Source: Ferrithrix thermotolerans DSM 19514 (lineage in GTDB: Bacteria > Actinomycetota > Acidimicrobiia > Acidimicrobiales > CAIXPF01). From it: a DNA stretch of 49,384 bases. The DNA lies in NCBI GenBank assembly GCA_945906305.1, contig CAMDQT010000024.1, forward strand, positions 1 to 49,384. Reading direction: 5' to 3'. The notes beneath the pieces were generated by a model. The model ran no database searches and was not told the origin of the DNA. It was given only the letters and a program-made list of their open reading frames with translations. The position numbers were made by a program, and so were the translations under genes. This document shows, one piece after another, positions 34,345 through 43,248 of this stretch (within the stretch, counting starts at the first letter, position 1; each line of letters begins with the position of its first letter).

Positions 34345-35985
34345 ATGATCACCGCTGCGCTCTCCCATGATCTGGGTCCCACCGAACATCGCCTTTTGGA
34401 GGAGACGATCGGAGCGCTGCTGGACAGGGTCGCCGCGGAGCGGCCCGACCATGAAGCACTGGTCAGTTGCCACCAGAACCTGCGCTACCGCTACCGGGAG
34501 CTCACCGCGGCGGTTGACGTGATAGCCCGGGCCATGATGCGGGCAGGGCTTCAGGCGGGGGACCGGGTCGGCATCTGGAGTCCGAACTACGCCGAATGGA
34601 CGCTCGTTCAGTTCGCAACGGCCAAGATCGGCGTGATCCTGGTCAACATAAATCCGGCCTACCGTACGTCCGAGGTCGAATATGCCCTCAACCAATCGGG
34701 TTGCCGATGGTTGATTGCGGCGCCCGCATTCAAGACCTCTGACTACCGTGCCATGATCGAGCAGGTTCGCCCCGCGTTGAGCACGCTGGAACGCGACCTC
34801 TATTTCTGGACGCCCGAGTGGGACGCTTTCCTCGCCAGTGGCGTGGAAAGCGACGGTGGCGAGTTGGACCGCATCGCCGCGGGCCTGCACCCCGACGATC
34901 CCATCAACATCCAGTACACGTCAGGCACGACTGGGTTTCCCAAAGGGGCAACGCTCACCCACCGGAACATTCTCAACAACGGGTACTTCGTCGGCCGCGG
35001 CTGCGGCTACAGCCCGGCGGATCGCATCTGCATCCCGGTGCCGTTCTACCACTGCTTTGGCATGGTCATGGGCAACCTCGGGGCGGTCACTCACGGTGCC
35101 ACCATGGTGATCCCCTCTGACGCTTTCGAACCACGCGCCGTGCTCGCGGCGATCGAGGCCGAACACTGCACGTCGCTCTACGGCGTACCGACAATGTTCA
35201 TCGCCGAACTGGCGCATCCCGACTTCAGCCAATTCGACCTCTCGAGCTTGCGCACCGGCATCATGGCCGGCTCACCATGCCCGGTCGAGGTCATGAAGCA
35301 GGCGATCGAGCAGATGCACCTCGCCGAGGTGACCATCTGTTACGGCATGACGGAGACCTCACCGGTATCCACACAATCGCTGGCCGAAGACGACATCACC
35401 CGACGCACTTCCACCGTGGGGCGGGCCCACCCCCATGTCGAGATCCAAATCGTGGACCCCGAAACCGGCGGGATCGTACCTCGAGGTATGGCCGGCGAGT
35501 TCTGCACTCGTGGTTATTCGGTAATGCTCGGATACTGGAACGACCCAGCGAAGACGTCCGACGCTATCGACGCGGACGGATTCATGCACACCGGCGACCT
35601 GGCCACCATGGACGCGGACGGTTACGTCAACATTGTTGGACGAATCAAGGACATGATCATCCGTGGGGGCGAAAACGTGTACCCCCGAGAACTCGAGGAG
35701 TTCCTGTACGGCCATCCGGCCGTGGCCGACGTTCAGGTCATCGGCGTGCCCGATCAACGCTACGGCGAGGAGATCATGGCCTGCATCCGGCTGAAGGAAG
35801 GCGCAGAGGCTACCGACGAGGACATCAAGGAATTTTGCCGGGGCAAGATCGCCCACTACAAGGTGCCGCGTTATGTGACCTTCGTGGCGGAGTTCCCCAT
35901 GACCGTGACGGGCAAGGTGCAAAAGTTCGTCATGCGAGAGACCGCCATCAGTCAACTCGGACTCAGCGAAGTCGAAACGGCCTGA
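34345..35985 (+). CDS. Fatty-acyl-CoA synthetase (AMP-binding)
   Basis: A 546-residue acyl-CoA synthetase of the ANL superfamily. Core motifs: [16 protein letters not shown] (P-loop), [10 protein letters not shown], the [36 protein letters not shown] hinge region, and catalytic Lys in [10 protein letters not shown]. It resembles FadD35/AcsA-like medium-chain enzymes that activate carboxylic acids to acyl-CoA with ATP. It could supply acyl-CoA to the nearby mutase and thiolase-like proteins, but no operon links them. The upstream part of the open frame (34051-34344) overlaps the PH gene and is not coding. It converges with the GMC oxidoreductase across 21 bp. Confidence 0.94.
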   Translation: MITAALSHDLGPTEHRLLEETIGALLDRVAAERPDHEALVSCHQNLRYRYRELTAAVDVIARAMMRAGLQAGDRVGIWSPNYAEWTLVQFATAKIGVILVNINPAYRTSEVEYALNQSGCRWLIAAPAFKTSDYRAMIEQVRPALSTLERDLYFWTPEWDAFLASGVESDGGELDRIAAGLHPDDPINIQYTSGTTGFPKGATLTHRNILNNGYFVGRGCGYSPADRICIPVPFYHCFGMVMGNLGAVTHGATMVIPSDAFEPRAVLAAIEAEHCTSLYGVPTMFIAELAHPDFSQFDLSSLRTGIMAGSPCPVEVMKQAIEQMHLAEVTICYGMTETSPVSTQSLAEDDITRRTSTVGRAHPHVEIQIVDPETGGIVPRGMAGEFCTRGYSVMLGYWNDPAKTSDAIDADGFMHTGDLATMDADGYVNIVGRIKDMIIRGGENVYPRELEEFLYGHPAVADVQVIGVPDQRYGEEIMACIRLKEGAEATDEDIKEFCRGKIAHYKVPRYVTFVAEFPMTVTGKVQKFVMRETAISQLGLSEVETA

Positions 35986-36006
35986 ACGCCGCTGGGAGTT
36001 GCCCGC

Positions 36007-37605
36007 TCAGGGCCGGTAGCGGTCGGCATCTTGCCGAAGCCACTCGCCCACCATCTCACCGATCATGATCGATGTCAGGTTGGTATTGGCCCGCGGGACG
36101 CTCGGCATGATCGAGGCATCGGCGATCACGAGGCCTTCGACGCCATAGCAGCGACCGTACTGGTCGACCACGGCGTCGGGATCCGACGTCGGCCCCATAT
36201 GGGCGGTGCAACTCGGGTGATACCCGGAGGCGGAGACGCGCCGGGCCAGATGCAGCAGATCGTCGCGGCTGCTCACCCGTTTGGCATCGGGAAAGAGGAC
36301 TTCCTCGATGAACGGGGCCAAGGCAGCCGTGCGGGTCAAGGCCAGCGCGTCCTGCCAGGCGGCAACATGACGGCTGACATCGCGCTCGTTGACGCCGAAG
36401 TCGGGCTCAATGTGCACCGGCGCCAGCGGATCGACGCTGCGCTGGCGGATCCGACCCCGGTGCTCCACCTGCTCCAGGCTCGGTGCGACCAGGAACGCCG
36501 CTCCGCTGGCGTCCCGACCAGACCGGTTTCCACCCCAACGGGCTCGGGTGATCAACTCGATGTTCACGTCGAGCGGGCTGGTTGACCCCTCTGCGGTATA
36601 CCGGGTGATGGTCTGCACCAAGGGTAAATCGGCGGCACACAGCTCCGGGTAGCGGGCCCGACAGACTACGGCGAGGGCCGGATGATCCTGCAGTCCGGCC
36701 CCCACTCCCGAGGCGACGCGCACCGCCGGGACACCCAGTCGATCGAGTTCATCGGCGGCCCCGATACCGGAACGCACCAGAACCCCCGGCGTGTGCACTG
36801 CCCCCGCACACAACACCACGATGTCGGCTTCGATGCGTCGGGCCGGACCCCCCTCGGCGAGCAACTCCACGCCGGTGACCCGACGTCGAGCGTCGAAGGT
36901 CACCCGGCGAACTGTCGCCCCGGCAATGATCTCCAGGTTGGGCCGATAGCGAGCAGCCGACAAGTACCCGATAGCGGTGGAGATACGCAGTCGGCCCAAC
37001 TTGTTGACCGCCATCACCCCAACTCCCACCGCGTCGGGTGCATTGACATCAGCACATGCCGGGTGGCCAATCTCGACGCAGGCGTCAAGGAATGCCGCTT
37101 GGGTTGGCACAAGTTCGGCCGGGCCGAAACGCCGGATGGAGATCGGCCCGGCGTCACCGTGGAATGGTGCCGCACCGAAGTCGAGGTCTCGCTCCAAACG
37201 CCGGAAGGCAGGCAGAACGTTCTCCCACGCCCAGGCCGGGTTGCCCAATGCCGCCCAGTGGTCGTAATCAGCTGGCGTTCCGCGCAAGGCAATCGTGGTG
37301 TTCACCGCCGAGGATCCACCACTCACCCTGCCCCGCGGGAAGCGATCGGCGCCCGCAATCCTGGCTGACACTGGCAGGTAGTCCAGTCCCCAGTCGTGCG
37401 CGACGTAGGAATTGTCGTGACCGTCGACGAGATCCGCCGGCAGCGAAGCGGCGAGCGGATAGTCCGGACCGGCCTCCAAGAGTGCCACCCGGCGGTTGGG
37501 GTCTTCGGATACGCGCGCCGCTACGACCGCCCCGGCGGCGCCGGCGCCGACGATCAGAACATCGAACCGTCCGCCCGCCTGTTGAGGGGTAATCGAAGCT
37601 GGCAT
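36007..37605 (-). CDS. GMC-family FAD oxidoreductase
   Basis: A 532-residue glucose-methanol-choline oxidoreductase. FAD-binding DVLIVGAGAAGAVVAARVSE lies at the N-terminus, GMC signature 1 in RFPRGRVSGGSSAVNTTIALRG (as two overlapping pieces) and signature 2 near GAVHTPGVLVRSGIG. The C-terminal SGYHPSCTAHMG and PRANTNLTSIMIGE carry the His and Asn that contact the substrate hydroxyl. It oxidises primary alcohols such as choline or other alcohols; the substrate is unknown. ATG at 37605 (a TTG one codon earlier is ignored). Divergent from the D-aminoacylase gene with only 50 bp between. Confidence 0.93.
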   Translation of the reverse strand: MPASITPQQAGGRFDVLIVGAGAAGAVVAARVSEDPNRRVALLEAGPDYPLAASLPADLVDGHDNSYVAHDWGLDYLPVSARIAGADRFPRGRVSGGSSAVNTTIALRGTPADYDHWAALGNPAWAWENVLPAFRRLERDLDFGAAPFHGDAGPISIRRFGPAELVPTQAAFLDACVEIGHPACADVNAPDAVGVGVMAVNKLGRLRISTAIGYLSAARYRPNLEIIAGATVRRVTFDARRRVTGVELLAEGGPARRIEADIVVLCAGAVHTPGVLVRSGIGAADELDRLGVPAVRVASGVGAGLQDHPALAVVCRARYPELCAADLPLVQTITRYTAEGSTSPLDVNIELITRARWGGNRSGRDASGAAFLVAPSLEQVEHRGRIRQRSVDPLAPVHIEPDFGVNERDVSRHVAAWQDALALTRTAALAPFIEEVLFPDAKRVSSRDDLLHLARRVSASGYHPSCTAHMGPTSDPDAVVDQYGRCYGVEGLVIADASIMPSVPRANTNLTSIMIGEMVGEWLRQDADRYRP

Positions 37606-37628
37606 CAACGCATCATGGCCGATCCTCT

Positions 37629-37638
37629 ACCCCGGGGT
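37629..37638. promoter_or_regulatory. Palindrome in the GMC/D-aminoacylase divergent gap
   Basis: ACCCCGGGGT is a perfect 10-bp palindrome in a 50-bp divergent intergenic space, five bases upstream of the D-aminoacylase -10 box. Possible shared operator. Confidence 0.3.
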
Positions 37639-37643
37639 GCGCC

Positions 37644-37649
37644 TACGCT
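37644..37649 (+). promoter_or_regulatory. -10 box TACGCT, leaderless D-aminoacylase
   Basis: TACGCT ends six bases before the ATG at 37656; identical to the box of coxS. No Shine-Dalgarno sequence. Confidence 0.5.
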
Positions 37650-37655
37650 GCGCCC

Positions 37656-39128
37656 ATGGCCACCGTTGATCTTGCCGTGCGCAACGCCCGCATCCTTGAC
37701 GGCACCGGCGCTGCCATCATCGAAGGCGATGTCGAGATAACCGCGGGACGGATCAGCTCGGTTGGGCGGCCCAGTGGTGCGGCGGCAACGGTGGAGATCG
37801 ACGCGGGTGCGATGGTGCTCACCCCTGGCTTCATTGATGTCCACACCCACGACGATGGAGCGTTGCTCCGCCATCCCGGGTTGGAGTTCAAGGTGTCTCA
37901 AGGCTGCACCTCGCTCGTGATCGGCAACTGCGGATTCTCCGCCGCACCGGCGTTGATCGGTGCCACGGACCACACCAAACTGCTTGGCACCACGGCCAAC
38001 TGGACCGACCTCGCAGGGTACGCCGCCGCAGTTCAGGCCGCCCGGCCCGCCTGCAACGCCATGGCCTTGGTGGGCCATAACACGATTCGCCATCTCGTCG
38101 TGGGCCTTGAACGACGCGAGCCCACCCCGGCCGAACTCGACCAGATGCGCTCCCATGTCCGTGCCGCCATGGCCCAAGGAGCGTGCGGATTGTCAACCGG
38201 GCTCATCTACGAACCTGGCCGCTACAGCAGCACGGCTGAGATCATCGCCCTAGCCCGTGAAGCCGCCGAAGCCGGCGGCCTCTACACCACTCACCTTCGC
38301 AACGAGGGCGACCGACTGCTCGAGGCCGTAGAGGAAGCGTTGCGGATCGGTCGAGAGGCGGGGCTGCCGGTGCAGATCTCTCACCACAAGGCCGCCGGCC
38401 GGCAGAACTGGGGCAAGGTGGCGGCCTCGCTTGCCCTCATGGATCGAGCCAACAGCGAGGGCCTCGACGTCATGGCCGATGTCTATCCCTATACCGCCGG
38501 TAGTGGACCGATGGCCCAGTACTTCAACCTCGACCGCCTCGATCCAGCCCTCGCCGAGGTGATCCGCTTCGCCAGTTGTCCTGCCCGACGCGAACTTGAG
38601 GGACGCCTATGCGTCGACGTGGCCGGCGAATGGGGGGTGGTGCCGGTTGAGGTGATTCGACAGGTCCTGAGTGCGCCCCGCGGTACCGAGACGATTTGTA
38701 TCCAGTTCCTTATTGACGAAGCCGACATCGAGACCAACCTGCGCCACCCTTTGATGATGGTGGGCAGCGACGGTATCCCGGATCTGCGTGGTCAACCTCA
38801 CCCCCGGCTGTTCGGAACCTTCCCCCGGGTGCTCGGTCGCTATGTGCGTGAGCGCGGCGTGCTGGCCCTGGGCGAAGCAGTCCGACGGATGACGTCGCTG
38901 AGCTGTGACCGGTTCGGCCTGGTCGACCGTGGTCGAGTGGTGGAGGGCGGCTGGGCCGACCTCGTACTCCTCGATGAGACAACCGTGATCGACCGCGCCA
39001 CCTACGACGACCCGAAACAGGAAAGCTTCGGTATCGGCCTAGTCACGATTAACGGCGTGGTGGCGTACCGCGATGGCGTGCACCAACCCGTTCGGGCGGG
39101 TCGAATGCTGCGCCACGGCCGTAGCTGA
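37656..39128 (+). CDS. N-acyl-D-amino-acid deacylase-type amidohydrolase
   Basis: A 490-residue amidohydrolase-superfamily enzyme. N-terminal DLAVRNARILDGTG and LTPGFIDVHTHDD (metal-binding HxH), then SQGCTSLVIGNCGFSAAP with the Cys characteristic of D-aminoacylases, TTHLRNEGD, QISHHKAAGRQNWGK and MVGSDGIP (catalytic Asp). The family hydrolyses N-acyl-D-amino acids or related amides using zinc. The C-terminal GWADLVLLDETTV is the usual small beta domain. It may help recycle D-amino acid derivatives; the true substrate is open. It converges with rlmB. Confidence 0.92.
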   Translation: MATVDLAVRNARILDGTGAAIIEGDVEITAGRISSVGRPSGAAATVEIDAGAMVLTPGFIDVHTHDDGALLRHPGLEFKVSQGCTSLVIGNCGFSAAPALIGATDHTKLLGTTANWTDLAGYAAAVQAARPACNAMALVGHNTIRHLVVGLERREPTPAELDQMRSHVRAAMAQGACGLSTGLIYEPGRYSSTAEIIALAREAAEAGGLYTTHLRNEGDRLLEAVEEALRIGREAGLPVQISHHKAAGRQNWGKVAASLALMDRANSEGLDVMADVYPYTAGSGPMAQYFNLDRLDPALAEVIRFASCPARRELEGRLCVDVAGEWGVVPVEVIRQVLSAPRGTETICIQFLIDEADIETNLRHPLMMVGSDGIPDLRGQPHPRLFGTFPRVLGRYVRERGVLALGEAVRRMTSLSCDRFGLVDRGRVVEGGWADLVLLDETTVIDRATYDDPKQESFGIGLVTINGVVAYRDGVHQPVRAGRMLRHGRS

Positions 39129-39146
39129 CTCGTTGCGCTCGACGGT

Positions 39147-40139
39147 TCAGGCGTCGGCGAGGTTCGGTGCCGCCGATTCGGGCCCGAGTTCCCCGCGTTG
39201 ACGCGAGATCTCGAAACAGGCGACAGCCGCCGCGGCGGCGACGTTCAGCGAATTCAACTGCCCACCGAGCGGGATCGAGGCCAACTGGGCGCAGCGTTCG
39301 CGAACCAGTCGGGAGAGTCCTTTGCCCTCCGCGCCGAACACCAGACAGACGGGCTGATCCCCCAGCGGCAGCGAATACAGCGACGTCGTCGCCGCGCCGT
39401 CAAGCCCGATCGTCCACACGCCAGCGTCGTTGAGTTGCATCAGCGTGGTCGGTAGCCCCCCAACGAGGGCCAGGCGCACATACTCGACCGCTCCGGCGGC
39501 AGCTTTGGTCACCGACGGCGTCACGTGTACGGCCCGATGGCGAGGCAGAATCACCCCCGTCACACCCGACCCTTCGGCGCTACGCAGCAAAGCACCGAGG
39601 TTGCCGGGGTCCGTCACCCCGTCAAGAGCCACCAGAAACGGTCGCGGGCCGCCGCGGCGGGTACGCAGCAAATCGTCGAGGGAGTACTCGGGCAGACTTT
39701 GGGCCCTCGCCAACACGCCCTGAGCAGACTGGGTAGCGGTGAGGGCGTCTAGGCGTGTGCGGCTGACCTCGCGTAGGGGGACACGGCGGGCGTCGCAGAG
39801 CTCCCGAATGTCCTGCAAGATCTCGGCTTCCTCGAGTTCGGCGGCCACCAACACTTCGCGGACCCGGCGCCGTCCAGCAACCAGCAACTCGCGAACAGCC
39901 TGTCGACCTTCGACCTGTTCGCCGCCGAGGCCACGACCGGCATTGGACAAGGGCGGTGCGGCAGCATCCGCTCCGCTCGCGTCGCGTCGCCGGCGAGGCG
40001 GTCCTCCCGGTCCACGACCCGCCGCACCCGCGCCACCACGACCCGCCGGACCTGTCGCGCGACCACGGCCGGAACCGGAATCCGGGCCGGGCGATCGGCC
40101 GCCCCCACGCCCTGCGCCGCGGCTGCCAGCCGTGTTCAC
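39147..40139 (-). CDS. rlmB: 23S rRNA (guanosine-2'-O)-methyltransferase RlmB-like SpoU enzyme
   Basis: A 330-residue SPOUT methyltransferase. Residues 1-70 are an Arg/Gly/Pro/Ala-rich basic extension, as in other actinobacterial RlmB proteins. Then come the substrate-binding domain (GRQAVRELLVAGRRRVREVLVA) and the SpoU knot: ALDGVTDPGNLGALLRSAEG (motif 1), LVFGAEGKGLSR (motif 2) and IPLGGQLNSLNVAAAAAV (motif 3). It methylates a guanosine in 23S rRNA with SAM. The GTG start overlaps the ispDF stop as GTGA, so translation is coupled to ispDF. Confidence 0.93.
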   Translation of the reverse strand: MNTAGSRGAGRGGGRSPGPDSGSGRGRATGPAGRGGAGAAGRGPGGPPRRRRDASGADAAAPPLSNAGRGLGGEQVEGRQAVRELLVAGRRRVREVLVAAELEEAEILQDIRELCDARRVPLREVSRTRLDALTATQSAQGVLARAQSLPEYSLDDLLRTRRGGPRPFLVALDGVTDPGNLGALLRSAEGSGVTGVILPRHRAVHVTPSVTKAAAGAVEYVRLALVGGLPTTLMQLNDAGVWTIGLDGAATTSLYSLPLGDQPVCLVFGAEGKGLSRLVRERCAQLASIPLGGQLNSLNVAAAAAVACFEISRQRGELGPESAAPNLADA

Positions 40140-41290
40140 CGGTGCTCGGAGCCGTCAGGCCCCGATGAGTCCACTATCGGGTAGAGAATCGCCACAGCAA
40201 AGCAGGCTATGCCCTCGCGGCGTCCAAGGGCGCCGAGCCCTTCGGCTCGCTTGCCCTTGACGGTCACCGGCGCCCCCACAACGGCGGAGAGGACCTGCTG
40301 CATCTCGGCCTTACGCGGCGCCAACTTTGGAGCCTCCAACACGACCGTACAGTCGACGTTTCCGGCCTGCCAGCCAGCCTGGCGCACCTGTCGGACCGCC
40401 TCCTTGAGCAACCCCAACGAGTCCGCGCCGGCTAGGGACGGGTCGGTATCGGGAAAGAGTTGCCCGATATCGCCCAGGCCCGCCGCACCAAGCAAGGCAT
40501 CAGTCACCGCATGGGCGATCGCATCGGCGTCGCTGTGGCCTTCAAGGCCGGGCTCCCCCTCGAACAGCACCCCACCGAGCACCAAAGCACGGCCATGGTC
40601 GCGGCTGAAGCGATGCACGTCGAAGCCCTGACCGACACGAATTCTCATCGACTGCTCCTCCCGGGGGTGTCGACGCGCCAGCAACGCTTCGGCCACCTTC
40701 AAGTCATCGGCCGCGGTGATCTTCAGATTCGCCGGATCTCCGCTGACCACGACGACGGCATGGCCGGCAAGCTCCACCAAGGTGGCATCGTCGGACGCTT
40801 CGGCACCCGACGCATGGGCCAGGCGAAGGGTCGCTCCGTCGAATGCCTGTGGTGTCTGCACCCTCACCACTGCGTCCCGATCCAGGACACCGCCTTGGCG
40901 GTGACGGATGCTGTCCACCACCGCCACACCAGGCAACGCGGCCACCGCGCCGGCCCGTACCGCGGCGATGACTGCCGCGAAGAGTTGCGGACCAGCGAGC
41001 GGGCGGGCGGCATCGTGGACCACCACCACCTCCGTATCGGGGGGGACCGCGGCCAGCCCGGCGCGGACTGAAGCGGACCGGGTGTCACCTCCTGCCACGA
41101 CAATGTCCACGCCAGGTTCATCGTGGTACACAAAATCGGGATGCACCACCAGCACTACCCCGTCGGCATAGGTCTGGGATGCCTCGATCGACCAGTCCAG
41201 TACCCGACGACCGGCCAACTGCGCATACTGTTTCGCGCCACCGAAACGAACGCCGCTGCCTGCTGCCACTACGATGACCCATACCCTCAT
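40136..41290 (-). CDS. ispDF: Bifunctional IspD-IspF (MEP isoprenoid pathway)
   Basis: A 384-residue fusion. The IspD part (about 1-215) has the CTP-binding AAGSGVRFGGAKQYAQL, HDAARPL and TPQAF segments. The IspF part (from about 222) has RVGQGFDVHRF (metal ligands Asp-x-His), GLEGHSDADAIAHAVTDALLGA and DIGQLFPDTDP. Together they make 4-diphosphocytidyl-methylerythritol and 2-C-methylerythritol 2,4-cyclodiphosphate; IspE, the step between, is not here. Start chosen at ATG 41290, where IspD proteins normally begin; ATG 41296 and a longer frame to 41389 are alternatives. Coupled to rlmB. Divergent from a Crp-type regulator. Confidence 0.95.
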   Translation of the reverse strand: MRVWVIVVAAGSGVRFGGAKQYAQLAGRRVLDWSIEASQTYADGVVLVVHPDFVYHDEPGVDIVVAGGDTRSASVRAGLAAVPPDTEVVVVHDAARPLAGPQLFAAVIAAVRAGAVAALPGVAVVDSIRHRQGGVLDRDAVVRVQTPQAFDGATLRLAHASGAEASDDATLVELAGHAVVVVSGDPANLKITAADDLKVAEALLARRHPREEQSMRIRVGQGFDVHRFSRDHGRALVLGGVLFEGEPGLEGHSDADAIAHAVTDALLGAAGLGDIGQLFPDTDPSLAGADSLGLLKEAVRQVRQAGWQAGNVDCTVVLEAPKLAPRKAEMQQVLSAVVGAPVTVKGKRAEGLGALGRREGIACFAVAILYPIVDSSGPDGSEHR

Positions 41291-41382
41291 AGCCATCCCC
41301 CCGGCACTAGTTTGGCCGCGAGATTCTGATGGATATTCGACTGATCCGTTGCGGACAGTCGGTAACGAGCGGGAGGCATCGA

Positions 41383-42048
41383 GTGGCACCGGCTGACAGT
41401 GGACTGCTGCGTAACACCGAGCTTTTCCGCGATCTCGATCCCGACCTGTTGGAACGGCTGTTTCGTCAGGCCACCCAGCGACGCATCCACCGAGGCGACG
41501 TGCTCTTCAACGAAGGCGAGGAGGCTGACGAGCTGTTCGTGGTATCTACCGGTCGCATCGCCATCGCCAACCGGTCCGCCGACGGGCGTGAGTCGGTCAT
41601 CGCGTTGATGGAGTCCGGCGATCTTTTCGGTGAGATGCCGCTGTTCGATGGGATGGGCCGGTCCGCCGAGGCCCGCGCCCTCACGACCGCCGAGGTCGTG
41701 GCGTTGCCCTATGACCCAATCCGGACGCTGTACGACGAACACCCCAGGCTGTTGTGGGAAGTGGTCGACCTGCTGGCAAGACGTCTGCGAGTCGCGGACG
41801 AGGCGCTTGCTGACTCGGTGTTCCTCGACGTCACCGGCCGGACGGCCAAACGGCTGCTGGAGATGGCAGGCGACGCGGACGAGTTCGTGTTGCCGGTCAC
41901 TCAAGAGGAACTCGCCGGTATGGTCGGCGCCTCCCGCGAACGAGTGAACAAGGCCATCGCCAGCTTCATCCGGCTGGGCTGGATCGAGCAGGGCGACCGC
42001 AAGTACCTCATCACCGATCGCGAGCAGTTGGCAAACCGCTCCCGCTGA
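41383..42048 (+). CDS. Crp/Fnr-family transcriptional regulator
   Basis: A 221-residue regulator. The GTG at 41383 has GGAGG six bases upstream, which decides it over the ATG at 41329. Residues about 5-125 form the cyclic-nucleotide-binding beta barrel (LFNEGEEADELFVVSTGRIAI ... ESGDLFGEMPLFDG ... RSAEARALT), with the GEM/L and Arg-Ser-Ala pattern of true cAMP binders. The C-terminal winged helix has VTQEELAGMVGASRERVNKAIASFIRLGWIE. It resembles actinobacterial Crp (GlxR-like). It is divergent from ispDF and converges with disA. Binding sites were not identified here. Confidence 0.92.
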   Translation: MAPADSGLLRNTELFRDLDPDLLERLFRQATQRRIHRGDVLFNEGEEADELFVVSTGRIAIANRSADGRESVIALMESGDLFGEMPLFDGMGRSAEARALTTAEVVALPYDPIRTLYDEHPRLLWEVVDLLARRLRVADEALADSVFLDVTGRTAKRLLEMAGDADEFVLPVTQEELAGMVGASRERVNKAIASFIRLGWIEQGDRKYLITDREQLANRSR

Positions 42049-42096
42049 GGGCGTTGGGTTCGGCCTCGGCCGCCGCGACACTCGGTCGGCGATCAC

Positions 42097-43170
42097 TCAG
42101 GTGTATCGATCAAGAATCGACGACTCGGCGAGCCGGGCGAGGCTCTCCTTGATCCCCCGGGCGCGGCTCTCGCCGATCCCAGTGGCGAGCGCGAGTTCGG
42201 CCGGGGTGGCCCGCATGATTTTCTGCAAGCTCCCGAAGTGTCCCACGATGAGCTCGATCGTGTCCTGGTTGAGACGCGGGACCTTGGACAGCAGGCGATA
42301 ACCGCGAGGCGAGATATCGGCCTCGGGGTCATAGCCCTCGGTGCCAACATGAACCGCCCGCGCCACCAGGCGAAAGTCCAGCAAGGAATCAGCGTCAAGT
42401 TGCTGAAGCGCCTCAATCGACAGTGCTGCGCTCCAGGCGCTGAGTTCCGATACGTAGTCGCGCAGGACCAAGGCTCGATCGTCTTGTATCCCCCCGGTGA
42501 GCTCCGCCAGCTGCAACTGCACCAAGCGGCCATCAGCGCCCAACTCCACGATCACGGCCTCAATCTCCTCGGCAATACGCTGAACCGTCTCGGCCCGTTG
42601 CACCACGGCGAGGACATCGCGCTGGGTAACGAGGTCCTCAACCTCAAGCGCCGAGAGCGCAGCGATCGTGCCAATCAGTCGGGTGCGGTATTGCTCCAGC
42701 GTTTGGAGCCCCTGATTCGCCTTGGCCAGCAACGGCGGCGTGGGCAGGAGCGGTCGCTGTTGCCTGCCCACGTAGATGGTGATGGCATCGCGCGATTCCG
42801 ACACCGAGATGACCGCAACACCAAGCGAACGCGCCACCCGCTCGGCCGTACGGTGACGAGTTCCGGTCTCCGAGGTCGGCACCGAGCGGTCCGGCACGAG
42901 GTGGACATTGACCCGGGCGATTCGACTGCCATCTGCCGCCAGAATGATGGCACCATCCATCTTGGCCACCTCGTGCAATCGTTGCGGGCTGAAGCCGGCA
43001 TCAAGCAAGAAGCCACCAGAACAGATCTCAAGCACATCCGGACCATCGCCCAACACGATCAGCGCGCCCTTGCCTGACTGGCGGACGCGGTCCAGCCCAT
43101 CGCGCAACGCCGTGCCCGGCGCAACTGCCGCTAGGGCGGCGAGCATCGAGGCGTTCGGGGTGATCAGCAC
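42097..43170 (-). CDS. disA: DisA, diadenylate cyclase and DNA integrity scanner
   Basis: A 357-residue DisA. The DAC domain carries the two catalytic motifs DGA (72-74, in KMDGAIILAADG) and RHR (105-107, in ETGTRHRTAERVA). A helical spine follows, then the C-terminal helix-hairpin-helix region (ATPAELALATGIGESRARGIKESL). It condenses two ATP to c-di-AMP and is inhibited at branched DNA. GTG start at 43170 with TAGAAT six bases upstream, a clear leaderless arrangement. radA lies 78 bp upstream on the same strand, the usual partner; in several bacteria RadA modulates DisA activity. Confidence 0.97.
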   Translation of the reverse strand: MLITPNASMLAALAAVAPGTALRDGLDRVRQSGKGALIVLGDGPDVLEICSGGFLLDAGFSPQRLHEVAKMDGAIILAADGSRIARVNVHLVPDRSVPTSETGTRHRTAERVARSLGVAVISVSESRDAITIYVGRQQRPLLPTPPLLAKANQGLQTLEQYRTRLIGTIAALSALEVEDLVTQRDVLAVVQRAETVQRIAEEIEAVIVELGADGRLVQLQLAELTGGIQDDRALVLRDYVSELSAWSAALSIEALQQLDADSLLDFRLVARAVHVGTEGYDPEADISPRGYRLLSKVPRLNQDTIELIVGHFGSLQKIMRATPAELALATGIGESRARGIKESLARLAESSILDRYT

Positions 43171-43176
43171 GGGCCT

Positions 43177-43182
43177 ATTCTA
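43177..43182 (-). promoter_or_regulatory. -10 box TAGAAT, leaderless disA
   Basis: TAGAAT is close to the TANAAT consensus and ends six bases before the GTG at 43170. It lies in the 78-bp gap after radA, giving disA its own promoter. Confidence 0.6.
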
Positions 43183-43248
43183 CCGGCGCATTCGGCCCGG
43201 TTCGGTAGGGGGGAAGATAGGGCGGTCCAGGGCCATCCAATCAGACAC

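Noticed and set aside
35979-36014. Near-inverted repeat spanning the two convergent stop codons of the acyl-CoA synthetase and GMC genes
   Set aside because: Contains a bulge, a 21-base loop, and lies largely within coding sequence; likely chance.
43171-43248. Possible c-di-AMP (ydaO) riboswitch near disA or the envelope genes
   Set aside because: Intergenic spaces near disA, the LytR_C and Tat-protein genes are too short or lack the conserved riboswitch core that I could recognise.
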